Positions 42,010-51,340 of a stretch of 64,000 nt of DNA are shown here, piece after piece; positions within the stretch are counted from its first letter, which is position 1, and each line of letters begins with the position of its first letter. Source of the stretch: UBA10348 sp002469915 (GTDB lineage Bacteria; Bacteroidota; Rhodothermia; Rhodothermales; UBA10348); the NCBI GenBank assembly GCA_029249345.1, contig JAQWHM010000022.1, forward strand, positions 112,602-176,601, in the 5' to 3' direction. The notes under the pieces were generated by a model that ran no database searches, was not told the DNA's origin, and saw only the letters and a list, made by a program, of their open reading frames with translations. The position numbers were made by a program, and so were the translations under genes.

Positions 42010-43551
42010 ATGAAGACCTACCGGACACTATTGCTTGCCATGTTCATTTGCTGGATTCCTTCCAGTGCGTTGGCACAGGCCGATCTCTCCTCACTTGATG
42101 AGTATTTCGAATCATCTCGTTCTGATTGGGATGTACCCGGTATGGCTGTTGCCATCGTCAAAGATGGTGAAATCGTTCACATCGGTGGGTACGGCGTGCT
42201 TGAAGTGGGATCGTATACCAAGGTCGATGACCACACGTTGTTCGCCATCGCGTCCAATACCAAAGCGTTCATTTCATCCTCCATTGCCTCGCTGGTTGAT
42301 GCCGGCAAAATGTCTTGGGATGACCCAATTGGTAAGCATCTGCCTTACTTCCAATTAGTAGATGAGGTAGCCACGCAACGGGCTACAGTGAGGGATGCTC
42401 TCAGTCATGGAGTTGGCTTAGGGACCTATAGTGGAGATGTGATTTGGTATAAAAGTAACCACACAGCAGAGGAAGTGCTCAAATTGGTTTCTCATCTGGA
42501 GCCCGCATTTGAGTTTAGGACAGGCTATGGATATTCAAACGTTATGTTTGTAGCGGCAGGAGAAGTCATTGGAGCGGTAGCGGGTAAGCCGTGGGACGAA
42601 TACGTTCAAGATCACTTTTTCGACCCTCTCGGAATGAGTCGATCTCAAACATCTACGGCCAGACTGAAAGAGCTCGGTAACGTGGCAACGCCTCATAAAA
42701 TCAGTGCAGGTGCCAATCTGGCTATCGGATTTGCTGACTGGTATTCCATGGGATCGGGCGCGTCAGCGTCAGTCATTTCATCTGCTCATGACATGGCGCA
42801 ATGGGTTCGCATGCATCTAAATGAAGGTGAACTGAATGGGACTCGGTACTACTCTGAAGCCGCACAACAACAAATGTGGCATCCTCAGTTCAACTACTCC
42901 GTCACTCCAAGTACGCGTGAGACGTATCCCGGACGAAACTTCAACGGGTATGGTTTGGCATTCGGTGTTTCGGAATACCGTGGTCAATTCATGGCCGCGC
43001 ACGGCGGTGCGTACGATGGAATGTATTCCAGAGTGGCAATGGTCCCGGACATGGAACTCGGGATAGTTGTGCTCACAAACACGATGAAAAATATGGGTCC
43101 TTGGCTCGTCTACGATATCGTGGACGCATACCTAGGAGACTCTGTGCGAGACTGGAGCGGCTATGGATTGGAACGGGACAACCGGTCCAAGACGGCTTTT
43201 GCGAACCGCATGGACTCGTTTAGAGATGCGAGAGTAGAGGGCACTAGTCCCACGTTGGAACGGGATAACATTGAGGGGACATATCACGACGATCTGTATG
43301 GAGGCATCGTTGTGGCAACGGAAGAGGGTACTCTGAGACTGACCTTTCCTCGCTCACCAGATTTAAACGCCACACTTGAGCACTTCCACTACGACACCTA
43401 CGAAATCAAGTGGGATCAGACCCACTCTTGGTTCGATTTTGGCACGGTCCAATTCGAGTCAAACCATAAGAGGGAAGTGGTCGGCATGTCCTTCAGCGTG
43501 CCGAACGAGGATATCTTCTTCGAAGAGCTCAATCTCAAGAAAGTGAACTAG
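42010..43551 (+). CDS. Exported serine hydrolase (beta-lactamase family) with DUF3471-like C-terminus
   Basis: 513 aa with signal MKTYRTLLLAMFICWIPSSALA. Nucleophile motif SNTK in AIASNTKAFISS, YSN in YGYSNVMF, and HGG in AAHGGAYDGMY. The C-terminal 100 residues (NIEGTYHDDLYGGIVVATEE, then LEHFHYDTYEIKW) match the DUF3471 beta domain that often follows this fold. Likely a periplasmic esterase or peptidase. Its stop overlaps that of the convergent TPR gene by 4 bases. Confidence 0.9.
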   Translation: MKTYRTLLLAMFICWIPSSALAQADLSSLDEYFESSRSDWDVPGMAVAIVKDGEIVHIGGYGVLEVGSYTKVDDHTLFAIASNTKAFISSSIASLVDAGKMSWDDPIGKHLPYFQLVDEVATQRATVRDALSHGVGLGTYSGDVIWYKSNHTAEEVLKLVSHLEPAFEFRTGYGYSNVMFVAAGEVIGAVAGKPWDEYVQDHFFDPLGMSRSQTSTARLKELGNVATPHKISAGANLAIGFADWYSMGSGASASVISSAHDMAQWVRMHLNEGELNGTRYYSEAAQQQMWHPQFNYSVTPSTRETYPGRNFNGYGLAFGVSEYRGQFMAAHGGAYDGMYSRVAMVPDMELGIVVLTNTMKNMGPWLVYDIVDAYLGDSVRDWSGYGLERDNRSKTAFANRMDSFRDARVEGTSPTLERDNIEGTYHDDLYGGIVVATEEGTLRLTFPRSPDLNATLEHFHYDTYEIKWDQTHSWFDFGTVQFESNHKREVVGMSFSVPNEDIFFEELNLKKVN

Positions 43552-44525
43552 TTTTCTTGAGCTTTTCTATCGAGTAGAACGCCGATGCGACGGCGCGCTT
43601 CTGCGACCTGGGGCTGCAAGTCAGCGTCAGCATCATTCCAACGATCGGCAAAATAGGTATATCGCCGAATAGCCTCGTCCAGATTGCCCAGTTCTTCGTT
43701 GAGAGCTCCCAGTCGGAAGTTGGTAGTAGCAATAGTGCCTTCATCCATCCTAAGCTTAAATAATCTAAAACCATCGGTGTATGCCATGTAGTGCTCCATG
43801 GCTTTCTCACGGTTGCCCCGGGACTCTTCGATCTCGCCCATGACGTTTTGCCAGCATCCTTCGGAATAACATCCGATATTTTCTGCACCGGCCTGTATTT
43901 CGGCTAATGCGAAATCGATATCGCCACCCGTCTTGGCCTCGACAATCGCATCATGAATGCGACCAAATGCCTCCACGTCATCACCTTCTCGCTGGTGATA
44001 CGCATTATGTAGAGCACGATATTCAAGTGCTTTTTCAGTTTCTCCCAGGAAAGAGGCGAGCATGGCAATCCAGTTATAAGGACCATGAGCATCGTCTGGA
44101 ATGTCGGCCTTGTCAAGCTCGGCTGTATACGCATCAAACGCAGTCCTCATTTTTGAAAAGTCCCCTGTGAGTGGGGCCCGTTCAAATTCCAAATCCAACT
44201 CCATGAACAACGAATCCGCCAATCTGGAACGGTTCATTTGGCTCCAGTCAATCCGATTTCGCTGTAATCCGTTCATTTCCCGGAAAAGTTCGGCGCTTTC
44301 GTCAATTTGTCCTTGAGCTAACTGAATACTTATGCGTTCATCGATACTTTGAATGCGGTCATAAACCGTTCCGCCACCACGCGATTCGACAGAATCAAGC
44401 CATACTAGGGTACCTTCAAAATCATCATCAGCAAATGAGAGGTACATTCGGAATTGAGCTGAACTGATATGTCTTGGGATGGCCGCTTCAAATTCTTCTG
44501 AGGCTGCTTTGGTCGACTCCGACAA
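43548..44525 (-). CDS. TPR protein, apparently truncated at its N-terminus
   Basis: 325 aa if started at the TTG at 44525. The sequence is helical with TPR-like repeats (YNWIAMLASFLGETEKALEY, TTNFRLGALNEELGNLDEAI). The frame is open for ten more codons upstream, reading CPCWHPAQIG before SESTKAASEEFEAAI, and is closed by TAG. There is no signal peptide, ATG or GTG. The N-terminus looks like the interior of a longer TPR protein, cut where a Spondin_N gene in another frame now precedes it. It overlaps that gene by 38 bases. Confidence 0.65.
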   Translation of the reverse strand: MSESTKAASEEFEAAIPRHISSAQFRMYLSFADDDFEGTLVWLDSVESRGGGTVYDRIQSIDERISIQLAQGQIDESAELFREMNGLQRNRIDWSQMNRSRLADSLFMELDLEFERAPLTGDFSKMRTAFDAYTAELDKADIPDDAHGPYNWIAMLASFLGETEKALEYRALHNAYHQREGDDVEAFGRIHDAIVEAKTGGDIDFALAEIQAGAENIGCYSEGCWQNVMGEIEESRGNREKAMEHYMAYTDGFRLFKLRMDEGTIATTNFRLGALNEELGNLDEAIRRYTYFADRWNDADADLQPQVAEARRRIGVLLDRKAQEN

Positions 44526-44973
44526 ACCAATCTGGGCTGGGTGCCAACATGGACACTAAAGAGATAAAGGGGTGATTCTCGTTGACGAAAAACTCCAAAG
44601 CTACCTCACTAGGGGAGGAGGAGATTCCACCGCCATCCAAAACAAATCCAGCGGTACCTACCTGTCGCGCCGATTGGATTTCATTGCGCAAGGTAGATTT
44701 ATTTCCTGTTTCCGCCATTTGCTCGATTCCGGCCGACGCTATTTCACCTTCGGTCCAAATGGAAATCGTGCCATTGTGCGTAGTCCCAATTAATCCAGAA
44801 AAATGAGGATTCGCCGGAAAACCCAGTGGGTGAGTCGTATTGCTCCATGTACTCGTAAAGACAACCGAATAGGTCGTAGCCGGCTGCGCAACAACCAGAA
44901 CGGGTAGAATCCACCAACAAACCACAAGAATGCAAGCGAGGCTGATAGGTCCGGATAGTAGGTCTCTTCTCAC
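44488..44973 (-). CDS. Exported Spondin_N-domain protein, apparently truncated at its C-terminus
   Basis: 161 aa. Signal region to VVAQPA, then a Spondin_N domain: TWSNTTHPLGFPANPHFSGL, IGTTHNGTISIWTEGEIASA, GIEQMAETGN, FFVNENHPFISLVSMLAPSP and DWFVGV. The domain normally continues for about 50-60 residues after the PSPDWFVGV motif, but here six residues (DQSSLRRI follows) lead to a stop. The last 38 bases are shared with the TPR gene in another frame. A deletion fusing two genes would explain both ends. It starts 4 bases after the stop of the next upstream gene. Confidence 0.7.
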   Translation of the reverse strand: MRRDLLSGPISLACILVVCWWILPVLVVAQPATTYSVVFTSTWSNTTHPLGFPANPHFSGLIGTTHNGTISIWTEGEIASAGIEQMAETGNKSTLRNEIQSARQVGTAGFVLDGGGISSSPSEVALEFFVNENHPFISLVSMLAPSPDWFVGVDQSSLRRI

Positions 44974-44977
44974 AGGT

Positions 44978-47900
44978 TTAGTTCGCGATCAAATAAAGGC
45001 CCATGTTGGCGGGAACGGTAACAGATTCATCAGCGCCGTACTGATGAGCATCTTGCAGTCCTTCAACGGTAGGGACTTCAAATGAAAACCCAGAGTCCAG
45101 TCCGAGTCGTTCCATATTGAGCGTGAGGTCAATTTGCAGATCCTGGTCCGACCATGAGGCGAGCGCTATGAGCACAGATCCGTCTTCACGCACGAAAGCG
45201 GAGCCTTTTACAAGGTCATTCCCGGTATCAACGGGCGCATCCGTGAGCCAGTATCCAAGCATCCGGCTTTCAGCGATGACAAAGTCGTTCATCATTTTCC
45301 AGACGGGCCGTGGGTCCACGTCTCCGTACATACGGGTTGTCATGCCGTAAAGCATGCCGCGATAGGGGTGTCCTCCGCCCTGGAGCATTTCGCCCATCAG
45401 TCCGAACGGTAATCCGGAAACTTCCGTCATCCAGTAATCGCCCCGCTGGTCGTAGTCAAAGTATTCACCGAACCAGAGTCTTGAGATGAAGGGGAAATGC
45501 TCCATGTACAACATGGCACTATTGATATACCCATCTGCAGGATTGAATTGATTGGCTGAGTGCAGATCGATAACGACCTCATCCCGTTCGGCATGGAGGA
45601 CTGAAATCATACGCTTCACCGTCTCGCGGCTAAAGGCAATGTCATCCAGATACAGTCCGTCCATTTCCTGATTGGCAGCAAGCCATGAAAGGCCTTCGAT
45701 GTAATAGTTGGTCCATCGAGAGGTGCCTTTGTTTAGCAGAGCCGCATCGTCAACGCGCCATGCGTGCCACGCCGAGTGATAGTTTTCTCGCAGATGCTCT
45801 TGCATCCATGAATGGCCACCACCTTCCCCACCATTAAAGATTTCCTCGCCCAGGCTGCGCATCGCCTGCAGTTCGTAGGCTTTGTAGGTCAACTCCCGGA
45901 TAGTATTGTAGAGCTTGACCTTGATCCCTTTTTCGTGGGCCTCATCGATGTAGGCCTTTGCGTCTTCCAGATTGAAGAAGGGGTAGTTGATGTACGGGTT
46001 GATCTCATTGGCATGATGAATGTTCACCACCGTGCCTCCCCATGCCACTACCGAATCCACAGGTACATACTTGTGTACGAACCTGGTGTTGAAATGCGTC
46101 TGGGTGTCGAGATGTTTAAATGGAGTAATGAGGAAACGCACATTAAAATGCAGCTCTTCTCCTGCCTTCATTGAGCGGGAGCCTGAGTAATTCTCCATGG
46201 TGATCCCGCGAGCCGTTTCTACCATGCGAATACCGCCTTTGCCTTCGTTTTCCCATGATATGGGCATATTCAGCGGCTGATTTTGGTAGAAATTGGTGTT
46301 TAGCGGACGCTCGTAGTTGTCATCTCTCAACACATACTGCAACCCTTTATTGACGGCGCCCATCCAGACGCCTTCCTGATGGTTTTCAACCTTCCATTTC
46401 CAGTCGATTGAGGCCGGTCGCTTCTGTCCTTTGTGTCCGAGCCCCAATAGCCATGTCGCGGCATCGCTCGCATAGGTAATGGGCAGTGTGATATTCTGTA
46501 CTTCGATGTCATACTCAGCGGTCAGCGTGATGCGATAATCCAACATCCCGTCGTATTCCAGAGCACCTTCTACACGGAGATTGAAGTTTTCAGACTGTGA
46601 GTCCGTGACCCATTCAGCCCGACCGCGACCTGCATTGACGATTTCGAAGTCAGCAGGTTGCCACTGTTCTGAGCCCGGCCCCGCCTGAACGAACAACATG
46701 AGTGGCTCAGCCAGAATGGGAGCACCTGCATCAGACACGCTCGTCATCTCTTCTGTGAAATAACTGGTGATGGCAGCTGGAAGTCCGGTAGATCCTAGCT
46801 CTACATCACGGCCGAGAATGGAGAGGGTTTGCCCCTGAGCGGTAACAGGGAGGTAAGGATCGATGATGAAATCAGCATCACGACCAGCCTGTGAGTTGAG
46901 CCACGCCAATCGAGACTGAGAGGCCGGATCATCGTAGCCTTGGTTGGTGATGAGAGACGGTAGCACTTCGATAGTGATTTCCACCGTTTTGGATCCTGCA
47001 TTAGACGTGGAGACCGTCGCTTGACCGGAATAGGTGCCGCCCTCCATATCTGCAGGGATGTGAACGCCAATCCAAAGAGGTTGCACATCTCCAGAAGGGA
47101 CAGAGATCTCTTTGCTGAACGCCTCGTTGGTGAAGCTGACTCCGTCGCAGTTGTAGCAAGTCAGTGTGTTCATCAACTCGTCTGGAAAATCACTGAATTG
47201 AACGTCTACATCTTCTAAAGCTGTGCTGGCTGCAAAGACGCCCAATTGGAAAGCATGAGATTCGTCCCGATAGGCTCTTGTCGTGAAGTCCTCTGACGTA
47301 CGCGAAGTCCAGTGGACCGGTACGTTATGCCGCATGCTGATCGGATATCGTCCGAATTCAGGAATGACTACCCAATCTCTCCCTTCGATAAAAGTCTCTG
47401 TCTCGCTTTCTGTTGCAGGGATTTCCATCGGGAAGAATGAGTGGAAATCATTGACTGATTCTAGTCGAACGGTCGTGCCCTCCACGGCATCGTTCCCCGG
47501 AGCCCATTCGGCATCGGGTTCCCAAACTGAATCGGGATAGGTGATACGTGGGTAGTAACCACCAGTTGATTCCCAGGGCAGGAAATACACGTAATAGGTG
47601 CCGGATTCTCTATTGGGCTCGAATAACACCGTACCTGATTCGGCGGTCACATCTCTGGCAAGTGCGTTTGGAATGGGTTCTCCGGAAGTAGAGTCCACGA
47701 TAACAATGGCTTTTTCCTCAGGATCGGCGTCGAGACGCCTCCAGGGTATTTCAACACGGATTGAATTCGCCGTTGGGTTTTCTACATGAACGACTGCCCG
47801 ATGATTACCCCACGACAATCCTTTATCTCCTGCCGCAAGATGGGGCTTCCAGTTTCCGGATACATACTTAACACCATCAATAACATTTGATGGGGAAGGA

Positions 47901-47980
47901 GGAATCCAAGCTGTGTCAGTTTTCGGATCTGAACACCCGATGATACCCATTATCAGGATGGGGATTATGACTCGGTTCAA
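44978..47980 (-). CDS. Lipoprotein of the DUF6067-like glycoside hydrolase group
   Basis: 1000 aa. Lipobox MGIIGC with Cys at residue 16. The middle (about residues 270-520) is beta-rich and the C-terminal part is a TIM barrel with NIHHANEINPYINYPFFN, GLYLDDIAFSRETVKR (candidate catalytic Asp pair), VIDLHSANQFN and GMTTRMYGDVDPRPVWKMMN. The order resembles bacterial DUF6067 proteins grouped with glycoside hydrolases. The substrate is unknown. Its start overlaps the stop of the DUF5107-like gene by 4 bases, so the two are translationally coupled. Confidence 0.8.
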   Translation of the reverse strand: MNRVIIPILIMGIIGCSDPKTDTAWIPPSPSNVIDGVKYVSGNWKPHLAAGDKGLSWGNHRAVVHVENPTANSIRVEIPWRRLDADPEEKAIVIVDSTSGEPIPNALARDVTAESGTVLFEPNRESGTYYVYFLPWESTGGYYPRITYPDSVWEPDAEWAPGNDAVEGTTVRLESVNDFHSFFPMEIPATESETETFIEGRDWVVIPEFGRYPISMRHNVPVHWTSRTSEDFTTRAYRDESHAFQLGVFAASTALEDVDVQFSDFPDELMNTLTCYNCDGVSFTNEAFSKEISVPSGDVQPLWIGVHIPADMEGGTYSGQATVSTSNAGSKTVEITIEVLPSLITNQGYDDPASQSRLAWLNSQAGRDADFIIDPYLPVTAQGQTLSILGRDVELGSTGLPAAITSYFTEEMTSVSDAGAPILAEPLMLFVQAGPGSEQWQPADFEIVNAGRGRAEWVTDSQSENFNLRVEGALEYDGMLDYRITLTAEYDIEVQNITLPITYASDAATWLLGLGHKGQKRPASIDWKWKVENHQEGVWMGAVNKGLQYVLRDDNYERPLNTNFYQNQPLNMPISWENEGKGGIRMVETARGITMENYSGSRSMKAGEELHFNVRFLITPFKHLDTQTHFNTRFVHKYVPVDSVVAWGGTVVNIHHANEINPYINYPFFNLEDAKAYIDEAHEKGIKVKLYNTIRELTYKAYELQAMRSLGEEIFNGGEGGGHSWMQEHLRENYHSAWHAWRVDDAALLNKGTSRWTNYYIEGLSWLAANQEMDGLYLDDIAFSRETVKRMISVLHAERDEVVIDLHSANQFNPADGYINSAMLYMEHFPFISRLWFGEYFDYDQRGDYWMTEVSGLPFGLMGEMLQGGGHPYRGMLYGMTTRMYGDVDPRPVWKMMNDFVIAESRMLGYWLTDAPVDTGNDLVKGSAFVREDGSVLIALASWSDQDLQIDLTLNMERLGLDSGFSFEVPTVEGLQDAHQYGADESVTVPANMGLYLIAN

Positions 47981-50900
47981 TTTGAAGCCTCCATTCTTTT
48001 GGCCTGATCGACCAACATTTTTGTCAATCCAACATTTGCGTTCTCCAATCCATATTTCGCGCGAGTTCGGAGGTCGTCTGCTTCTTCTCTGAACCCATTT
48101 CTCCTCATGACGTCGGCAGCCAGAAGATTAAGCGGGTTGGGAGATGTGAAGTCAGTTCCGGTGGAAATAAGAATAAGTTCAGCGGCTTCTTCAGCATCTG
48201 AGTTGTGACCTTCAGCTAGGGCGATTCGATAATCTAGATAGTCCGCCATTCGAACGTCGACATCATACGGTTTGCCTTGCCCAAGGCGTTCGGGCCATTC
48301 CCGAGATCTGGAAACGTGTTGCCTTGCCGATTTAAAATCATTTTTTGCAAAAAGCTGGATAGCGCGCATCAAGTGAGCCGACTCAAATAGGTGATGAGAT
48401 TCCCGTCCGTTTTCGGAGGGAAGAACCCGAGTTGTTTCCATAATGCTAATAGCTTCATTAGGCTGAAGTAAGAACAAGTGTGCCTTCGCTTGGAGCAATT
48501 GTAGATTGAAGTCATCCGGCCAGTGTTGAGTGATTTTTTTTATCCAATCCATTGCTTGCTGCCACATGCCCGCAGATTGAAAATGGCGTACGAGCTCAAC
48601 GTGGGTAAGCCGGTTCGCATCATCCTGTGCGACTGCCTGCAGCAAATCCGGTTTAGGATCGGTTTGATTCAGTTGACTGGCCAGATTGGCGCGAGCCACG
48701 TAGAAGGCGGCGTGATCGGGAGTGTTTGCCAGATCAACCCACAATGGTAATGTTTCGTCTTGTCTGGCGAGCGCCCACAAATTCAAACCCTGCATATATG
48801 GCATCAGCCAATGTGAGCTGTGTGATCTTGCCCACTCCAGAACCGGTAGCGATTCTACTCGATAAGGTTTGCCAATACCGTTATTTATAGTGGTAGCCTG
48901 TTCGACGTATTTGGCGTCTTCAGTCAAATATCCCAGCCAGAGAGCGACCATGGGATCTGTCGCGTCAGCGAGATGATTTTCAAGAAGGGATACGGCCTCG
49001 GAGGATCGGCCAATTCGAGCATATCGAATAGCCAAGTCCAAAACGATCTGGTCAGGAAACTCGTTTCGCAGGATGGCCTTGAACGCGGACCAATCGTGAT
49101 CCACAAAAAAGCGCTCTGCGTGCAGATAATGTCCGAGGGGATCTTGGGAATTTAACCGCATGCGATCAACAAGTCCTGATCCTTCCGATCCCCGATGCAT
49201 AATGGCTAGCAATGAAGTGGCATGACTACTTTGGGTATCGTAGGACAACGCTCGTTCTGCGAATAGTTCTGCTTCGTCAAACCGATCGGCTTTCATAGCT
49301 AATTCTGCGAGACGGGTGTATGCCGCGGATCTGAACTCCATGGATCTGGCGGCCCAAGAAAACGCGTCCCTTGCGTCCAAGTCTGCGTCGGTTGCCTGAT
49401 ATAGCGAACCCGCTACAAAATTAGCCTCGGCATCGTGGGCATCCAATTGACGAGCTCGGTTTATGCGCTCAATTCCTGATGCGAATAATCCCTGTCTCAG
49501 GTCCAGTTTTGCTAATTCAACGAGGGCATCACGATTCCATTTTTCAGCCTCCAGAGCCGATTCGAAAAGTCCACGCGCATCCCTGTAGTATCGGGCTTTC
49601 ATTAATTCACGCCCTTCAAATACATCTCGTTCGATTTGTCGAAGAGATGGTCGCGCTTCGGGATTGAGTTCAAAAGGTCTGTCTAGAGCTAGGTGAGAGC
49701 GATCAGCCCGCCATTCTAGGTCCAATTCTGGTATAACAATGCGATTGGCATCCAAGATGTTGGACTCCCAAAGAACGAGGGGAGTCATCGATACGGACTC
49801 CTCTTGCATATCGGACTCATTGCTGAAAATTTGAACAGTAACGTTCTTGGATACAAAAGAATTCAGGCCAATTTGCATACCAGTCCTAGTTCGACTCACG
49901 TGGAGGGCGCCTTCATCTGATGCGTCAGAAAGTCCACCAGTACCCATAACAGGAAACCAGCGTTCTGACCACCTGTCGGTCGCCAGTGGGGGAAAGGCGG
50001 CTTTTGTAATCGGGTTCTGGTGGGCTCCCGGACTGTACTGTACCAACATGCGGCCTGCTTGATACTCGACATATTGTCCATCTGTATCAGTAAGCAGATC
50101 GTCCCAAACTTCACCTTCCCGAGAACTGGCCCACAACCAGAGTTTCTGCCCGGGTTGATCTTCAAACGGGGCCCAATGTCCAAATCCATAGTCGTCGACT
50201 TTGTAATACCCGCCAAAAAAGTCGTCATATTCACCCACTACGTGAAATGATTTATGGCCTTCATAGTTATTGTTGGCGTACGCTGGCAGGAAGCGCCCTG
50301 TATCGTCGTACGGCCAGGATTTCGATTCGCCGGAGTGTTTTAGATACTGCGTACCAGGAATAGAGACGACAAGATCATCTTGTGCAAAGGCCGCAGCTGT
50401 CATCCAATTGTAATACGGTTGTTCAAGAGACGTTGGGTTCGAAAACGTCACGTTTGTTTCGAAGTAGGACGTTTCCGCAGGTAGTCGGATTTCTACTCTC
50501 CATGTTGCATGCGAAGGAAGATCTGTGGACCCTACCCAGCAACTAACGGATCCGTCCTCGTTCTCAATCAGCTTATAGTTTACTGCTGAAGCCGTTGACG
50601 GTGTGTGTCCAATGACCCCAAAATTAAATTCAATTCCCCCAGACGTCCAGGGTCCGCGCAGGGCGATATTTCTGAATTTCATGACCTCATTCCGGTAGAT
50701 GAACTCCTGTCCGGTGGCCTTTTCAATTGCTCCCCATACCTTTCCGCCAGCTTCAGGCAAAACGTACACTTCAATGAATTCGTTTTCGAGTTTCACCACC
50801 TTCCAATTCTGCATCTCGGACTCGTGGCTATAGCCTTCGAAGGTGTGATATGGATACAGCCGGGTATCCTTTACAAGAATTGGGATGTCATTGGGATCGC

Positions 50901-51012
50901 CGAAAGGATAGGTTTTGAGGGATCGAATTTCTTCAGTTATCCGGGCTTGTTGTGCGGCAATGGGAAGTGCAAAAGCAAAGAGAAGTGCGGCAAAAATCGA
51001 TTTCATAGTCAT
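47977..51012 (-). CDS. Exported DUF5107-like protein with TPR region
   Basis: 1011 aa; ATG 51012 (MTM..) or 51006 (MKSIFAALLFAFALPIAAQQ) both give a signal peptide. Residues about 30-400 match the DUF5107 domain: LENEFIEVYVLPEAGGKVWG, GPWTSGGIEFNFGVIGHTPS, FGHWAPFEDQPGQKLWLW and YSPGAHQNPITKA. This fold resembles aldose-epimerase-like sugar-binding sandwiches. Residues 450-1000 are tetratricopeptide-like helices (RYYRDARGLFESALEAEKW). Paired in an operon with the glycoside-hydrolase-like gene; a role in carbohydrate handling is likely but not proven. Confidence 0.85.
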   Translation of the reverse strand: MTMKSIFAALLFAFALPIAAQQARITEEIRSLKTYPFGDPNDIPILVKDTRLYPYHTFEGYSHESEMQNWKVVKLENEFIEVYVLPEAGGKVWGAIEKATGQEFIYRNEVMKFRNIALRGPWTSGGIEFNFGVIGHTPSTASAVNYKLIENEDGSVSCWVGSTDLPSHATWRVEIRLPAETSYFETNVTFSNPTSLEQPYYNWMTAAAFAQDDLVVSIPGTQYLKHSGESKSWPYDDTGRFLPAYANNNYEGHKSFHVVGEYDDFFGGYYKVDDYGFGHWAPFEDQPGQKLWLWASSREGEVWDDLLTDTDGQYVEYQAGRMLVQYSPGAHQNPITKAAFPPLATDRWSERWFPVMGTGGLSDASDEGALHVSRTRTGMQIGLNSFVSKNVTVQIFSNESDMQEESVSMTPLVLWESNILDANRIVIPELDLEWRADRSHLALDRPFELNPEARPSLRQIERDVFEGRELMKARYYRDARGLFESALEAEKWNRDALVELAKLDLRQGLFASGIERINRARQLDAHDAEANFVAGSLYQATDADLDARDAFSWAARSMEFRSAAYTRLAELAMKADRFDEAELFAERALSYDTQSSHATSLLAIMHRGSEGSGLVDRMRLNSQDPLGHYLHAERFFVDHDWSAFKAILRNEFPDQIVLDLAIRYARIGRSSEAVSLLENHLADATDPMVALWLGYLTEDAKYVEQATTINNGIGKPYRVESLPVLEWARSHSSHWLMPYMQGLNLWALARQDETLPLWVDLANTPDHAAFYVARANLASQLNQTDPKPDLLQAVAQDDANRLTHVELVRHFQSAGMWQQAMDWIKKITQHWPDDFNLQLLQAKAHLFLLQPNEAISIMETTRVLPSENGRESHHLFESAHLMRAIQLFAKNDFKSARQHVSRSREWPERLGQGKPYDVDVRMADYLDYRIALAEGHNSDAEEAAELILISTGTDFTSPNPLNLLAADVMRRNGFREEADDLRTRAKYGLENANVGLTKMLVDQAKRMEASN

Positions 51013-51340
51013 AAAAGGTGGTTTCTGACTGGAATCTACGCTTTGAGATTCCTCTAGACTACCCGTGCGTCTAGAATGGTAAGGTCTTACGCACGTTGTG
51101 GTAAAAGCTAGTGGGTAGCCACGTTATAAGTACTGAACAGTTCAGAATAGTATCTCTGAGAGATAAGCAAGAGATTAGGACACCATAATAGAATGGCTTT
51201 CATGAGTATGTTAGTTGTGAATGACGAGATAGACATCGAAACACTTTATAGAATGCGTTTGCGTTAAATTGCGATGGATCCGTCTCCAAACCTGTTGATT
51301 TCAAAGCGTTGAAAGAGAAGAAAAAAGAACTGGTAGAAAC
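51013..51340. other. 328-base divergent intergenic region with inverted repeats
   Basis: Separates the DUF5107 operon (-) from def (+) and must hold both promoters. It contains CGTGCGT (51064-51070) with ACGCACG (51089-51095) and two adjacent perfect palindromes described separately. No RNA gene or credible open frame is visible. Confidence 0.55.
51133..51165. promoter_or_regulatory. Two adjacent perfect palindromes, possible operator
   Basis: CTGAACAGTTCAG (51133-51145) and TATCTCTGAGAGATA (51151-51165), each with a single central base, lie 5 bases apart, about 120 bases upstream of the DUF5107 start and 176 bases upstream of def. The two centres are 19 bases apart, close to two helical turns, which suits two regulator dimers on one DNA face. 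No regulator gene adjoins, so the binding protein is unknown. Confidence 0.4.
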
